From contig JAKUCV010004776.1 of assembly GCA_028386065.3 (NCBI GenBank), forward strand, positions 38,290-102,289: a stretch of 64,000 nt of DNA, given 5' to 3'. This document shows, piece after piece, positions 24,601-35,681 of the stretch (its first letter is position 1; each line of letters begins with the position of its first letter). Position numbers and translations under genes: made by a program. The DNA comes from Turnera subulata. Taxonomy: Eukaryota > Streptophyta > Magnoliopsida > Malpighiales > Passifloraceae. Under the pieces are notes generated by a model that was not told the DNA's origin, ran no database searches, and was given only the letters and a program-made list of their open reading frames with translations.

Positions 24601-25754
24601 CCGACGACCACTCCCCTGCAATTTTCAACCTCTCATTCTTGTTTCGTTTGCGTCATTAGAATGTGGACAAGTGGTAAAACCGAGTGCATTGATCACTCTG
24701 TACAATCCATTGATTCCGAGATTTTTGGAACCAGAGGATTTCCTCTTACCGTAGCACCTCATTGTACTGCCCCATCAATTCTTTCTCCAAAGAAACCAAG
24801 GCTGAATCAGACCGGGATGCCAACAGCTGTTGGACCCCATGCAACCGCGCTAACAAATGGCGTTTTTTTCGAAACACATTTCCGAAGACCTCATTATTAA
24901 ACTTTTGCAAGGCCAATTGAACCCTGTACAGGGACTGCTCAAACTGACCAGCCGTGTAAGACCAAGCATCAGAAACCACCTGCTTATAGCCATCATGCCT
25001 CAACCAGATAGCCTCAAAGCGAAAAGGCCTAGCAAGAGGAATATTGGAGACACCAAAGAAATAAAGAAGAAGAGGGTGGTGGTCCGAATATGTCCTCGGG
25101 AGATGCACAACTGAGGCCTCAAGGATTGATTCTCGCCACTCACTGTTTGCAACTGCCCTGTCTAAATGACGTTGTACAGTTCTCACATCCCGAACACTAC
25201 AAATCCATGTATAAGCAGGGCCACAGAACCCCAAATCCAACAGATGCAGCTCATTCAGCCGGTGATTGAACAATTGAGCCCGGGTGGGTGAGAAGGCACC
25301 GCTAATAGTTTCAGACGAGGACAAATAATCGTTAAAATCGCCCATCAAAAACCAAGGGGCACTACCCGGAAGCTGAATATTATTAAGATGCTCCCAAATA
25401 GAACTACGAAACATTACATTAGGATGCCCATAGATGGCAGACTCGTACCAAGAGGCACTCGACAAAAGAGAGAAGTGGAAGGTGAGACACTGTGGGTGAG
25501 AAGCCACAGGAGACAGCAAAACCCGGTGACTGTGCCATAATACCCAAATTCCACCCGAAAAAACCAACGGGATCCATACGAACCACCGAATCAAAACCAA
25601 GGCTAAGAGAGATCCGAGGCGCTCTAGCACCACCAACCCGAACCTCACAAAGAAAGGCCACATCCGACCGATGCTGCACACACAAATCCCTGAAACTCTG
25701 CTTAAACTCCCGATTCCCTGCTCCACGAAAATTCCATGAAAGGACTTTAATCAT
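21687..25754 (-). pseudogene. LINE ORF2: endonuclease, reverse transcriptase, RNase H (broken)
   Basis: Starts at the ATG at 25754 (IKVLSWNFRGAGN, the endonuclease N-terminus). A frameshift near 25.56 kb moves the endonuclease to another frame, which continues with WFLMGDFND and TYSDHHPLL. Stops and frameshifts around 24.6-24.75 kb separate it from the reverse transcriptase (VSQFRPISLCNVLYKVLTK, AIKIDLVKAYDRV). Another shift near 23.9 kb leads to LRQGDPLSPYLFVLCMERL and the catalytic FVDD. Then come zf-RVT (ICFLCGLVEEDVDHLL) and a terminal RNase H (KINVDGSALGNP, VILESDSKVAVQL, FLEANASADVLAK). About 1,350 residues would be normal. The reading frame is broken at least five times, so no active polymerase is made. 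Confidence 0.9.
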
Positions 25755-25918
25755 TAGAAAAGAAGAGTAGAAGTAACCTGGAACCCCAACTCAAAAGAGA
25801 GCATCCATTGGAACCACTAGACGGTCATTCTCCAACAAACCCGACGAAGCATGAACCAGCTGCAACTCTTGTTGCTTAGTGCCCACAGACCCATCAGAAG
25901 GCTTAGGGTTCTGCTCTT

Positions 25919-27379
25919 TCACACTGAGAGAGGATTTGGAATGAAGGGAGCTGAAGGTAGCGAGAGCAAGGACGTAGGGGGGACTTGCAGAGGCACTGGT
26001 GCAGCAATTAAGGGTAAGGAAGGTTCTTGAGCGGCTAAGGATGGGCTAGGGGAAACAGTAACTAGGCCAAGAGGGATCACAGAAGGAGCCCGAGGAAGTT
26101 TATCCTTCTTAGGAGGTCCACTAGTCTTGACACTACTAGACGGGCCCGAAATGGGCTTATCAGCAGGCCCAGTAGAGAAGACCAGACAGGTGCTTGTTGA
26201 AAGATCAGATCGTCCACGTTTTAGACGTGGGGGCACCACCCTCATCATATCATTGACCATGGGAACTCGTGGCAAACTAGAAACTGGTTCAACAGAAGAC
26301 ATGTCCTCTGATAGTGCCGCAAACCGATTAACCATTTTGCCACCTGGACCATTTTTCTGCTCAATCGGATTCCAGTCACGAGGCGGACGTCGGACTGGTC
26401 TACCAACCACCATCCACTCCCCAAAGTCTTGCAAAGCCCTAGTAGGAGCAACTGGCACATCATGTACATCCTGCTCCATCTGATCAGAGACCGCAGCACC
26501 AGAAACAGGATCAATGATGGAAATAGGAGTAGAGCATTTTAAGGGCGAAGTACAGGCACTAGCATTATGGCCATAAGTACCACAGGACATGCAGATAATA
26601 TGCAGGCCTTCATAATGCACTTTGAAATGCTCGCTATGAATGGTTACATCAGGGATAAGAGGCAAAGTAAGATCAATCTCCATACACATACGAGCATAAA
26701 GGGCTCGCGAGGTAGTTGAGGTATTCGAATCCACCCGAATGAGGCAACCAACACCCCTGGCCACTGTTTCAAGAAAATCATCATAATAATACATCAAAGG
26801 AAGTCCAGGAAGCCTTACCCAGGCAAGTGTCCTCTCAATAACATCCAACTCAGGGCGAAACTTAGGAAACCACTGGCGAACTATGAGGTAATGCCCTTGC
26901 ACCATCCACGGGCCTCGCTTGATCACCCGCTCTATGTCATCTGACTGAGAGAGTCGTGCGAGAAAGCAACCAGCACCCAGGTCCAGCAAGTCCAGTTGTC
27001 CCTTTGGCTGCCAAATCTGCACCAAACGGGTGCGGAGCGCTTTATAACCAATATCACGGCCCAACACTCGAAGGATCAATGAATCACGCCAAGGGAGGCA
27101 TAACTACTTGTAGTAGTCCTTATCCAATTCAAAGGATGGATGGAGGCGATTGCCATCAACAAAGCTCATGCAAACAACCCCAGCTTCAACCAAGTCCACA
27201 GCAGGTTGCCTATCCTTGGCACGCTCTTGGTCTCACATAAGAGACTCCAAGAAGGACATACGAGGAGAGCTAGTCTCAGCTATATCAGTATCATGGATAT
27301 CAGGGGTTGGATCAGGGGGTTTGACAGGCAACGATGACGGAGGGGGTGCTAGGGGAGGATAGGTTTCAGAGGACGACAT
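25919..27379 (-). pseudogene. LINE ORF1: DUF4283 / zinc-knuckle protein (two in-frame stops)
   Basis: The frame opens at the ATG at 27379 (MSSSETYPPLAPPPSS). It is interrupted by TGA at 27235-27233 and TAG at 27106-27104, and resumes without a shift at PWRDSLILRVLGRDIGYKAL, the start of the DUF4283 domain typical of plant LINE ORF1. A CX2CX4HX4C zinc knuckle follows (CMSCGTYGHNASAC), then a proline-rich tail. It would be the RNA-binding chaperone of the element. Apart from two stops in one frame the ORF is continuous, so the insertion is not very old. Confidence 0.88.
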
Positions 27380-27643
27380 GTCAAAAAAGACTAATAATTT
27401 TTTTTCGAGACCATTGTTATGTGTAAGTCCACTAAACACCAGCCATAATCGTTGCTCTTTTCTTTTCACGCGCGACGATCTTCGTCTTCTACCTTCTATT
27501 TTCTTTGCTTTTCCAACCATTAGTACATTATACCTCCCCGCTTTGAGTTGCAATTTTCTCCCCTCTATCTTCTCCGTGTTGGAAAATTGTGATATATGTG
27601 GTTGATCTTGAAGAGATACACTCCACGACATGTTCCATGTCAC

Positions 27644-28196
27644 TGGAGATGAAGAAAAGCTTGCCTAATGTGTTCTTTGACCCGTCAAAACCGTCAATGG
27701 TTCTAAAAAACGGGAAAACCAGCTAACCCGACTAAGTTTTAAAACACATAAAAGCGGACTTACTTACCGATTAACCGAATGCAACTGGCCGATCGGTCTG
27801 AGTTTGACAAGCATGACAAATGATAATGAAGCAATACATTTTTTCCTGGGAAGGGAAAAAAAACAAATGGGAATTGCAAAAAAAAAAGAGTTAAATTTCA
27901 ATTTACACCTTTTAATTTGAGCTTAAACCTAGTTGGACAACTTCACTTTCACATATTCGAATGAATTGGCATTTTCCATTTTCCAGACTTTTCTCACCAA
28001 TTTGCCTTCACTTTTCAATTTCTTTTTTTAAATTGAGAAATAGGAGAGGGGCTGAGATGGCGAGAGAGGAGACGGAAAAAATGAAAAAAATAAAGATAAA
28101 CCTACTCTATGCAAGTCGTTTAGATATAATTTCATAATGGATGTTAAGTTGCCAATCGGTTTGTAAAAACAATTAAGTTGCTGAAGTGGTTTTAGG
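27644..28196. other. No gene recognised
   Basis: AT-rich sequence between the LINE and the foldback element; nothing identifiable. Confidence 0.35.
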
Positions 28197-28206
28197 CTAA
28201 GCAAAT

Positions 28207-28958
28207 GGACTAATGCCTTTTTTTGGTACTTGTGTTGTTCTTGATTATCACAATTCATACCTGTGTTTCAATTTGGTCACATTTCGTCCCTCAATTAAGT
28301 CGGATTTGCCTAATTTAGTTATTTCGACCGTTTTACCCCTTAAATCAATGACATGTTAGTTTCTTCACCCGGATTCTTCACCTAACCGACTCGAAACCTG
28401 GTGGATACCTAAATCCTAACCGAAACCTGACCCGAACTAGACAATCTTATTATTTCCCTTTTTTCTTTTATTTTATTATTTTCTTTTTTCCAAAAATTTT
28501 TATTTTAAAAATAGATATTTCTTTTCATTCTAGTAATCTGCAATCTATTTTCTTTTCGACCCAAACACCTTCCCACCCAATAACCCAAATATCTATTTTT
28601 AGAACTAAAAATAGATTGCAGATTACTAGAACGAAAAGAAATATCTATTTTTAGAATTAAAATTCTTGGATAAAAAATAATAAAATAAAAGAAAAAGGAA
28701 AAATAATAATTTTTTAAAAAAATGTCCAGTTCGGGTTGGGTTTCGGTTAGGCTTTGGGTATCCGCCGGGTTTCGGGTCGGTTAGGTGAAGATCCCTGGTG
28801 GAAAAACTGATACGTCATTGATTTCAGGGGTAAAACGGTCAAAATAACCAAAATAGGTTAATCTGGCTTAATTGAGGGATGAAATGTGACCAAATTAAAA
28901 CACCAGTATGAATTGTGATAATCAAGAGCAACACAGGTACCAAAAAAGGCATTAGTCC
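28207..28958. mobile_element. 752-bp foldback MULE-type MITE with 10-bp target duplication
   Basis: Almost the whole element is one inverted repeat. The ends are GGACTAATGCC and GGCATTAGTCC. The arms, each over 300 bp, match inward through TTGATTATCACAATTCATAC, GGTCACATTTCGTCCCTCAA, the ACCCGAACCGAAACC-type stretch and AAAATAGATATTTCTTTTC, meeting in a short centre around 28560-28610. The target duplication CTAAGCAAAT is exact at 28197-28206 and 28959-28968. Very long terminal inverted repeats with a 9-11 bp target duplication fit Mutator-like non-autonomous elements. There is no coding content. Transcription would give a long double-stranded RNA. Confidence 0.88.
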
Positions 28959-28968
28959 CTAAGCAAAT

Positions 28969-29560
28969 TCAAATTCTGAATTTGCGAATCTGAAGTTCAA
29001 CAAATGCAAAGCCGAAACTATCAGCGAATATGTTGATAGTTTTGAAGAGATTGCGAGCAAAAGTTAAGATGGTTGGTGAAAATGTGTTTAACAAGAGGAT
29101 GGTAGAGAAATTTTTTGTTATTTACCAAAGAGGTATGTTGCTAAGATTTATTTTCTTGAGGAAAATAAAAGATTTAGCTAATATGTTAGTTAATAAATTG
29201 GTGAGCACTTTGTAAGCTCAAGAACAAGGAATAATCATAAGGCAAAGAGAAATAATTGAAGGTGCATTGGTTGCAGATGTAGGCAATGACCAAAGGAAAA
29301 TTTTCAAAAGAATTCTACCGTATTTTCTTATTGAGATTCTAATAAAGTAATCCATTTCCCAAATGTCAATATTACAAAAACAAAAACAAAAAAAGTCATA
29401 TGAAATTTTTGTTGGTGAGGCCCTCATAAAAAATCCAACAAGGGCAAACAAATGGCCCATAACTTAAAAGTATGCAAATAACAATAAACCAACGAAGTTA
29501 ATATTGTTCACCAGGAGGAAGAATTTTTGTTTATGATAACATGTTAAGACAATATTACAT
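28969..29560 (+). pseudogene. Decayed Copia gag fragment
   Basis: A plus-strand frame from about 29030 reads VGENVFNKRMVEKFFVIYQRG and then KIKDLANMLVNKLVSTL-stop-AQEQG, followed by EGALVADVGNDQRKIFKR. This matches the layout of the UBN2-type gag of Copia elements (NKRIVEKILISLP, LVNALQAQEQR). Stops and missing parts show decay. No LTRs are recognised around it. Based on remembered family patterns only. Confidence 0.5.
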
Positions 29561-29807
29561 GTCTAGAGCAAATATTTTTGCAAAAGTTCTATCTAAATGA
29601 AGATTTGAGTATCTACAAGCTTAAAGTCAAAATCAGTCAAAGAAGAATGTTGAATAAGTGACTTTGACAATTTAGATAAATGTTAAAAGTAATTAAAGGT
29701 GTTAGCCTAAGATTAAGTCAGCCAGTAAAAATTAGGACCACTATGTCGTGTACTAGTAGGTTTAGTTAATGAGATAATGATTTAGCATAGACATAAATTG
29801 AATAATA
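29561..29807. other. No gene recognised
   Basis: AT-rich continuation, possibly more of the decayed Copia element, up to the SINE target duplication. Confidence 0.3.
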
Positions 29808-29825
29808 TGGACCTTACCAGTTGTT

Positions 29826-30061
29826 TTTTTCTTTATTCTAATGAGTGTCCCAGCTCGACAAGCCAGGCTATTCTCATCCGTGGCCCGACACCCAATCTCG
29901 CTTCCCGGGCATTTAGCCTAAGACCATGAGCGGGGTCCAACATATTTAACCACTCTCAACAGGTGCATTTTCCATACCTCCACGTTTATCCGGATCGAAC
30001 CCGGGACGTGTGAGTTAAGGAGTCGCCGCATGCTGGACCACTCCGCCAACACCTTGTTGGT
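29826..30061 (-). mobile_element. Second tRNA-derived SINE with 18-bp target duplication
   Basis: 236-bp minus-strand element. Box A TGGCGGAGTGG is at 30048-30038 and box B GGTTCGATCC at 30001-29992. The 3' end on the minus strand is A-rich (AATAAAGAAAA). The direct repeat TGGACCTTACCAGTTGTT flanks it exactly at 29808-29825 and 30062-30079. The body differs from the SINE at 4.6 kb, so two SINE families are present. It inserted just beside the left edge of duplication unit 2. Confidence 0.87.
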
Positions 30062-30111
30062 TGGACCTTACCAGTTGTTCATCTTCCCTCCACTTTACAA
30101 AAACCAACACT

Positions 30112-31565
30112 GACAGCAGTTACTGCGCCTCAGTTGCTGCCTGTCGGCTACGTATATATCTAACTGCTTAACTATGTTTTCCAGTGAGGTGATACTAAGT
30201 TTTGGTCGTTCAGGAACTGTGATGAAATTCCTACATGCTACAAAAGCGAAAAGAAGGTCATTTCAGGTTTTTAGTAGCAGAGGGAGCTCCTGGGTTTTTT
30301 TGCATCTTGGCCTACTGGTTGCCATGTGTAGTTATTGAAAATAGCAACTGTAAACTTTCTCATAATATGTTTTTATTTGGTAATGAATCAGGTATCAAGG
30401 GCATTCCCTTGCCAAAGACTTGGTTGGAAATTGGAAGAGGTTTGCAAACTACAGTTATTACAGATTCTGCGATTTTTCCCATAATTTCTCGGGCTAACAT
30501 GGTAATTGCCAACTTCAGTGGTGTTTCCTCTACAATCAAGGGGTTTACTGGATAATATTTAGCAGCTTAATCTTGAAAATTCTGACGAAGCTGTTGGATT
30601 GAATATGGTTGCACTTGCTGCACAAAAGCATGCTGTTCCAATTGTTGTACTTGCTGGTACGCATAAGGTATGCTGTAGAAACTTCATCCAAAAGCGCATA
30701 TATGTTTCCTTTGGGCATGCTCTGAATTCTCCCCATTTAGAAGAGCAACTCTGAAGTTGGTTAGGTGTAAGCTAAACAGCCTTAGTCGTTCCATTTTATT
30801 AAAAACCCGATAGCTTTTTAGTTTTCAACACTTGAAGAGAAAAATCCACAACTATGTTTGGCTGATTGCAGGTTTCCTGTATTGTTTCTGGCTTTGTGCA
30901 TGTCTTTTTCCTGGTTTCCTGGTTGTAGTGGATATAAAAGTTCATGTTTTGAGGTTATACTAAAGTGCTAACTAACCAAATTCTATATCCTCTTAATTAC
31001 TTCATTCCTTCTTCCAGTTATTACTTTGGAATTGGAAGCGGCACCCCTCGTCTTCACGTTATCAATCCTGCCTTTGAATATGTTCCACCAGAACTTGTTA
31101 GTCTCATTGTTACAGAAATGTAGGATCATCTTTGTGTTACCGTTGCAGTGTCAATTAGCCTTAACAAGCACTTCTCGCTGCTTTCCTTTACAAACCGTCA
31201 TGAATATACCATTCATTCTTTTCCTGATTATTTGCAAGAATAACCTTTAAATAAGTTTGTTCCATCACAGTATGCTCAGTGAGAACCACCTATATAGCTT
31301 CTCCAACTATTGTTGGTTTTGTCATTGTATTTTGTAGGAAAGATAGAAGTCTCTATCATTTCTTCGATTTCATAGTACATAAATTTTTCCATTTATGATT
31401 CTTGGTCTAACATTGTCTATTTTATTTTGCAGAGGAGGATATAAACCATCATATATATGTTCCGGCTTCCTGCCGATTATTGCTCTAGTCATGATTTGCT
31501 TCTGCAGAAGAAAACTGTTCCACCAAACAGTGAGTGTTCATAAATGTACCAGAATGCTGAGAGGA
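30112..31565 (+). pseudogene. eIF2B beta pseudogene, exons 5-9 (duplication copy 2)
   Basis: A genomic copy that keeps introns, so it arose by DNA duplication and not retroposition. Exon 5 (from 30185) matches but has an extra base at GTTTTTAGTAGCAG, which shifts the frame. Exon 6 (30392-30501) carries a 7-nt insertion after GACTTGGTTG. Exon 7 has lost its first half including HAVMANGGV. Exon 8 has lost most of its 5' part. Exon 9 (from 31433) has extra bases in the SYMYR segment and has lost the stop. Exons 1-4 are absent. The product could not work as an IF-2B domain. Confidence 0.9.
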
Positions 31566-33018
31566 TCTACAGCTGAATTATTTGTTACGCCTTTGTATTG
31601 TTTACAGGGATAGAAAGTGCAGCATGTCTTTTTATGTTTCCCCGGAACTGATCATTGCTAGTACTAACTTTTTGCAGGCATACACTTGTGACAGAAGTTG
31701 TCGAACAGGGAAAAAAAGCCCTTTGGAGATTTTGGGTTATCTATTTTGTTTTTGATACATAAAATGGATGCTAATGTAATATAGGAGGAAGAAAACATTA
31801 GGATTTGAGATTTTTAATGTCTTAATGTATGTGGGAGCTTGGATAAACTTAAGTATGACCCAAAGAAAGAACGTCGTGGGAAACACAAAGTATTCTATAA
31901 CTTGTTTAGATTTTGCACAACCTTGTGCTTCGTAATTTTGGGATAATTAATGGGAGAGAAGTTTCATGGAATATTAACGTTAAAATCATCCCATAGTTTA
32001 GTTCCTGTTTTCAAGTTACGGTATAGTTAGTGTACTCTCTACCTGCTCTTCAAATTCGTGAAAGGTTAGTAAGAAATGCATCTGTCATGTGATCCCTGTC
32101 TGAAATCAAGAGAATGAATATAAGTCAAGCAACTCAGCTGTCATGGATGTTAAAGAATCGATTAAACTAGCAATGGCTAAGAGGACTACACAGAATCACT
32201 AGGAAACTGATTCACAAATCGTTTGGAAGGCCATGGAGGGGGTGTGGACAACATCTAGCTAGGAATCTACCTTCGATGTATCCCTCGAACCGCAAACAAA
32301 GTTGCTGATTGGTTTGCAAAGGCAACAGTTAGAGATTGGGCTTCCTCCATCATGGAACAGGACTGTATGAACAAAAGAGCTCATTAAATGCGGAAAAGAA
32401 TGCCTTTCAACAGAAAGCAAACTGGAGAAGTATGGAATAAAAGCAGGACACCACCACACATATATGCTTTCTGATTAAAAAGAAAGAAAGAAAAAAAGAG
32501 CTGGAAACCACAATCTTTTCAAAGATGTGGATATTTACCCATCCTACCAAAACTATGAATCCAATAATCAGCACTTCGTAACAAAAGGGAAAAGACATGA
32601 ACACTTCCCCTGCCTGTCATCCCCCCCCTGGACAAAACTTAAAAACCGAAGACCACAAAACTGGATAAAGCCACCTCCAATCCAACTTAGTACGAGGTTC
32701 TTTTGGTGGTTATTAGCTTATCAACACCTCTCCATCATATGCTAATTAATTCCAAACATAAATTAATTCTGAACAAAGAACTAAAGGCAAACGGTAGGTA
32801 TAATACAAATCAGACAAACTACTTCTTAATGAACAACAAAATAAGTTAATTCACCAGATCCAGATCCAAAAACTACAGAGAGGGTAATAGATCCCTGAAA
32901 CTCACAATATAAATTGGGTATGAAACCTAAAACCAACTTATCCAAAAACAACGAAAGAATGGAAAGAAAGAGAAAAAAAAAAAAAAGGCATGTAAGGTAA
33001 AAGGGGGGAGAGAAGGAA
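31566..33018. other. 3' flank of pseudogene copy 2; downstream part of MIR482 copy 2 unit
   Basis: Matches the flank of copy 1 piecewise (for example AAATGGATGCTAATGTAATA, CCGTGGGAAACA, GGTGGTTATTAGCTTATC, GAACAAAGAACTAAAGGCAA), with insertions of unknown origin at about 31900-32450. No protein gene seen. Confidence 0.5.
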
Positions 33019-33143
33019 GGGTAAGGGAGGAACTTTTAGGAAATGATAGGAATGGGTGGAGTTGGCAAGACCCAAAAGAAAACCCTAGGTCTTCCCAATC
33101 CACCCATTACCTAAAACTTCCTCTAGCCCCATCTTCCTTACCC
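33019..33143 (-). ncRNA. MIR482: MIR482/2118-type precursor hairpin, copy 2
   Basis: On the minus strand the 5' arm is 33111-33088 and the 3' arm 33070-33049. They pair with one bulge and one G-G mismatch over about 20 bp, and the loop is about 17 nt. The outer stem has the same GGGTAAGG/CCTTACCC pairing as copy 1. The 22-nt 3p product begins UCUUGCCAAC and ends CACCCAUUCC, the UCUUGCC subtype, different from copies 1, 3 and 4. The complement reads GMGGVGKT. The promoter elements are conserved. The protein-coding partner of this unit is a pseudogene, whereas the hairpin is intact. Confidence 0.88.
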
Positions 33144-33213
33144 ATCTCCTCACTGCTTCTTTCTGCCCTCTCTTCACACACACAATACAGCAACCACAGA
33201 GGCAGACCAATCC

Positions 33214-33221
33214 ATATATAG
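33214..33221 (-). promoter_or_regulatory. TATA box of MIR482 copy 2
   Basis: CTATATAT on the minus strand, about 70 bp upstream of the stem. Confidence 0.65.
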
Positions 33222-33275
33222 ACAGAACAGAAGGGCAGTGCAAGGAACTTCCTCGGCGGTGCTGGATAATGACGC

Positions 33276-33292
33276 CAAAGACGCGTTTCCCC
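33276..33292 (-). promoter_or_regulatory. Conserved ACGCGT promoter block, copy 2
   Basis: GGGGAAACGCGTCTTTG on the minus strand, identical to copy 1 over the 17 bases, about 60 bp upstream of the TATA box. Confidence 0.5.
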
Positions 33293-34514
33293 AGCAATAT
33301 TATTTATTAGTTTAACTAGGTTAAAAAGAATATTAGTAGTATTATTACTAAAAAAAAATTATTAGTAGTATTACTATTACCACTAAAGTCTAATTTATTA
33401 CTACTAATATTCGTATTTATCATCTTGAACTAACTTTATTACTATTTACTACTAATATTCTTTGTTTATCGTCTTGAACTAAATTTGCTTTGTAGTACCA
33501 AGTTAAAGTTGTTTTGTACTACAGCGGACCAACTTCTACTAGGCTCTTCAAGCCAATGTTCGAAGTCTAAAGATCCAAAGACCGAATATCCAAACTTTCT
33601 TTGGTTTGGACAGCTATTGTCCGAACTATTCGAAATTTTGTATAACATAATGTGTTGTCTTTTCCAATTTTTAGAACAAATACAAACCTTTCTATATCAT
33701 TTAAGAAGAAAATAAATATAAGATATGATAACATAATAAATATTTCAAGTTCATTATAAAGCCAATAAACTAATAAATGATTCATTTTTTGGCTTAAGAT
33801 TGAGAATTTACATTGATATATGCAAATATAACATACAAAAAAAATGGCAGACCACACAAAAATTATAATTAGTGTTGCCCTCTTTCCGCCCCCTCCAAGA
33901 GATTAGAAACTACATAAAAGAGGAATATCAAAATAGTTAAGCCAAGAGTATAATTGGCTGCTAATAATGCTAGTTCTATAGCTACTTACAGAGTTATTGT
34001 AGAGGCAAATTAATTTTTTTTTTTTAGAAAAAAGGCAAATTAAAACTGAGAGTGATATAATATGGGCTCTTTTATGTTTTAAGTCCAGGTCCAATTGGAT
34101 CTTTAGACTGACCAAAATTTAATTAAGGTGACCAAACCAATATTTATTAAAAGAATGGTTTTGACCGGTCCAAACTAAAATTTTAAACTTTGATTCGGAC
34201 TTAACCGAAATTCATAAATATTGGTTCGAACATTGGATTTTTCGGTCAGTTTGGATCCGGAGCTCACCCCTACTGGGATGTACTGTAAAAAGAAAATTAC
34301 TCTACTAACAGTTGTGAAAAAGATAATTCAACTGGACATGAAACTTGGAAGAGGAAGTAGTGTAAAAAGAAAATTACTCCACTACCAGTTGTGAAAATGA
34401 TAATTCAACTGGACATGAAACTTGGAAGAGGAAATCAAGGTTGTTAAACTCGGCCTAGAGTAAAGAGTGAGGAATTGGGTATCAATAGTTTATGAAAAAA
34501 TAGAGGACACTTTT
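33293..34514. other. Upstream flank of MIR482 copy 2, with a 77-bp tandem duplication
   Basis: No gene. At about 34281-34434 a 77-bp segment starting GTAAAAAGAAAATTACTC and ending ACTTGGAAGAGGAA occurs twice in tandem; unit 1 has it once, at about 21225-21300. Duplication unit 3 starts almost at once, at about 34515. Confidence 0.45.
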
Positions 34515-34649
34515 AAAGGTATGCTAAGTGCTAGGTGACTAAATTTTATTATGTCGTTGCATGAAATACTTCCACCGGAGATGAGAACCCAATTTGAGCT
34601 CTTGCATTTCGGAGAATTCTCAGATTGCATGGACTTTGGAATTGGCAGT
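34515..34649 (+). pseudogene. eIF2B beta exon 8 fragment (copy 3, left part)
   Basis: CTCTTGCATTTCGGAGAATT and ATGGACTTTGGAATTGGCAG match exon 8 of the intact gene (18,900-18,980). The exon is then cut at about 34649 by an insertion of about 11 kb and resumes near 45670. The upstream intron end is also recognisable (GCTAAGTGCTAG, TATGTCGTTG). Exons 1-7 are absent. Confidence 0.8.
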
Positions 34650-35681
34650 TGATATGTGTGCATATCGTATATTAATTTAGAGCATAAAATGTCCCTTTGG
34701 CCAAATATTTAGTTAGAAACGAAGCATTTTATTTACGGTTTTAGCCTATTTTCCACTAGCATTGTCTTCACTAATTGATTCTTGCTTTCAGGTGTCTTTT
34801 GATGCAAAATAACCTGTTTTTCATGGGATTCAAGCTTTTTGTGGATTTCTGAAAAGATTAGAGCTGATTCGATGATGATTTTCTGATGAAGAGTTTTCAA
34901 CAGAGCCACTCTGCTTGCAACCCACATATCAGAACCTGAAGCTTATTATAATTTGCGCCAAATCTGCTGCCTATTTAATAGGAGTTATTTTAACTTACCA
35001 ACTTGCTGGATACTCCTGGGAAAGAAAGAATCCTGCCTCGACTAAAGAAAGAAAAAAAGAATCCTAGAAACAGTAACTTCTAGATTTTAGCTACCTAAGC
35101 TAACTTCTAGGAATGAATGCTAGGGTTTCTTAGTGTGCTTAAAAGGTGGAGTCGACTGCAGTAAGAATTCATTCAGAATTCATATGACAAGCAGCAACTG
35201 AAGTCAGAGACTCCTTTGTTGAATTTCTTACTAGTTTATTTTGGTTTGTAACATGAATTATTCCTCCATGTTTGTTTGCTTTCTAGCAATGAACTAAACT
35301 CTCCTTTCTAGATCATAAGGGATGTAGCTGCTCGACTCTTTTTATGGTTTAATTATTCCTCCAACAGTTTCTTTTATTTGAGTTCTAGATTAATTTATGC
35401 ATGCTTGATCCAAGTATAAAGGTTGATCATCTTTATTACTTGTCTTAGGCATTAAGCTAGGTATCGACAGGAGATGTTTGTCGCTGGAACGACATAAATT
35501 AACCCTAATCTAGGTGCTAAAAGGCAATAAGTTATTGTGGACCAAGTAACAATATTGAACATCATTGTTTTTTTTTTATTCTAATGAACATCATTGCTCT
35601 TAGGAATAGGTTTGATCTATGATAGTAATAAAATTGACCTCTGAGACGAGATTATTCTTCCAAAAGTTGATAATTTCACCC

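Larger units (their letters stand above)
21641..27640 (-). mobile_element. L1-clade LINE, near full length but inactivated
   Basis: Minus-strand non-LTR retrotransposon with ORF1 (27379-25919), ORF2 (25754-21687) and a 3' A-rich tail seen as T-runs at 21641-21658. The domain order is that of plant L1: DUF4283 and a zinc knuckle in ORF1; endonuclease, reverse transcriptase, zf-RVT and RNase H in ORF2. Several frameshifts and stops break both ORFs. No clear target-site duplication was found, and the 5' end is uncertain. It separates duplication unit 1 from unit 2. Confidence 0.9.
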
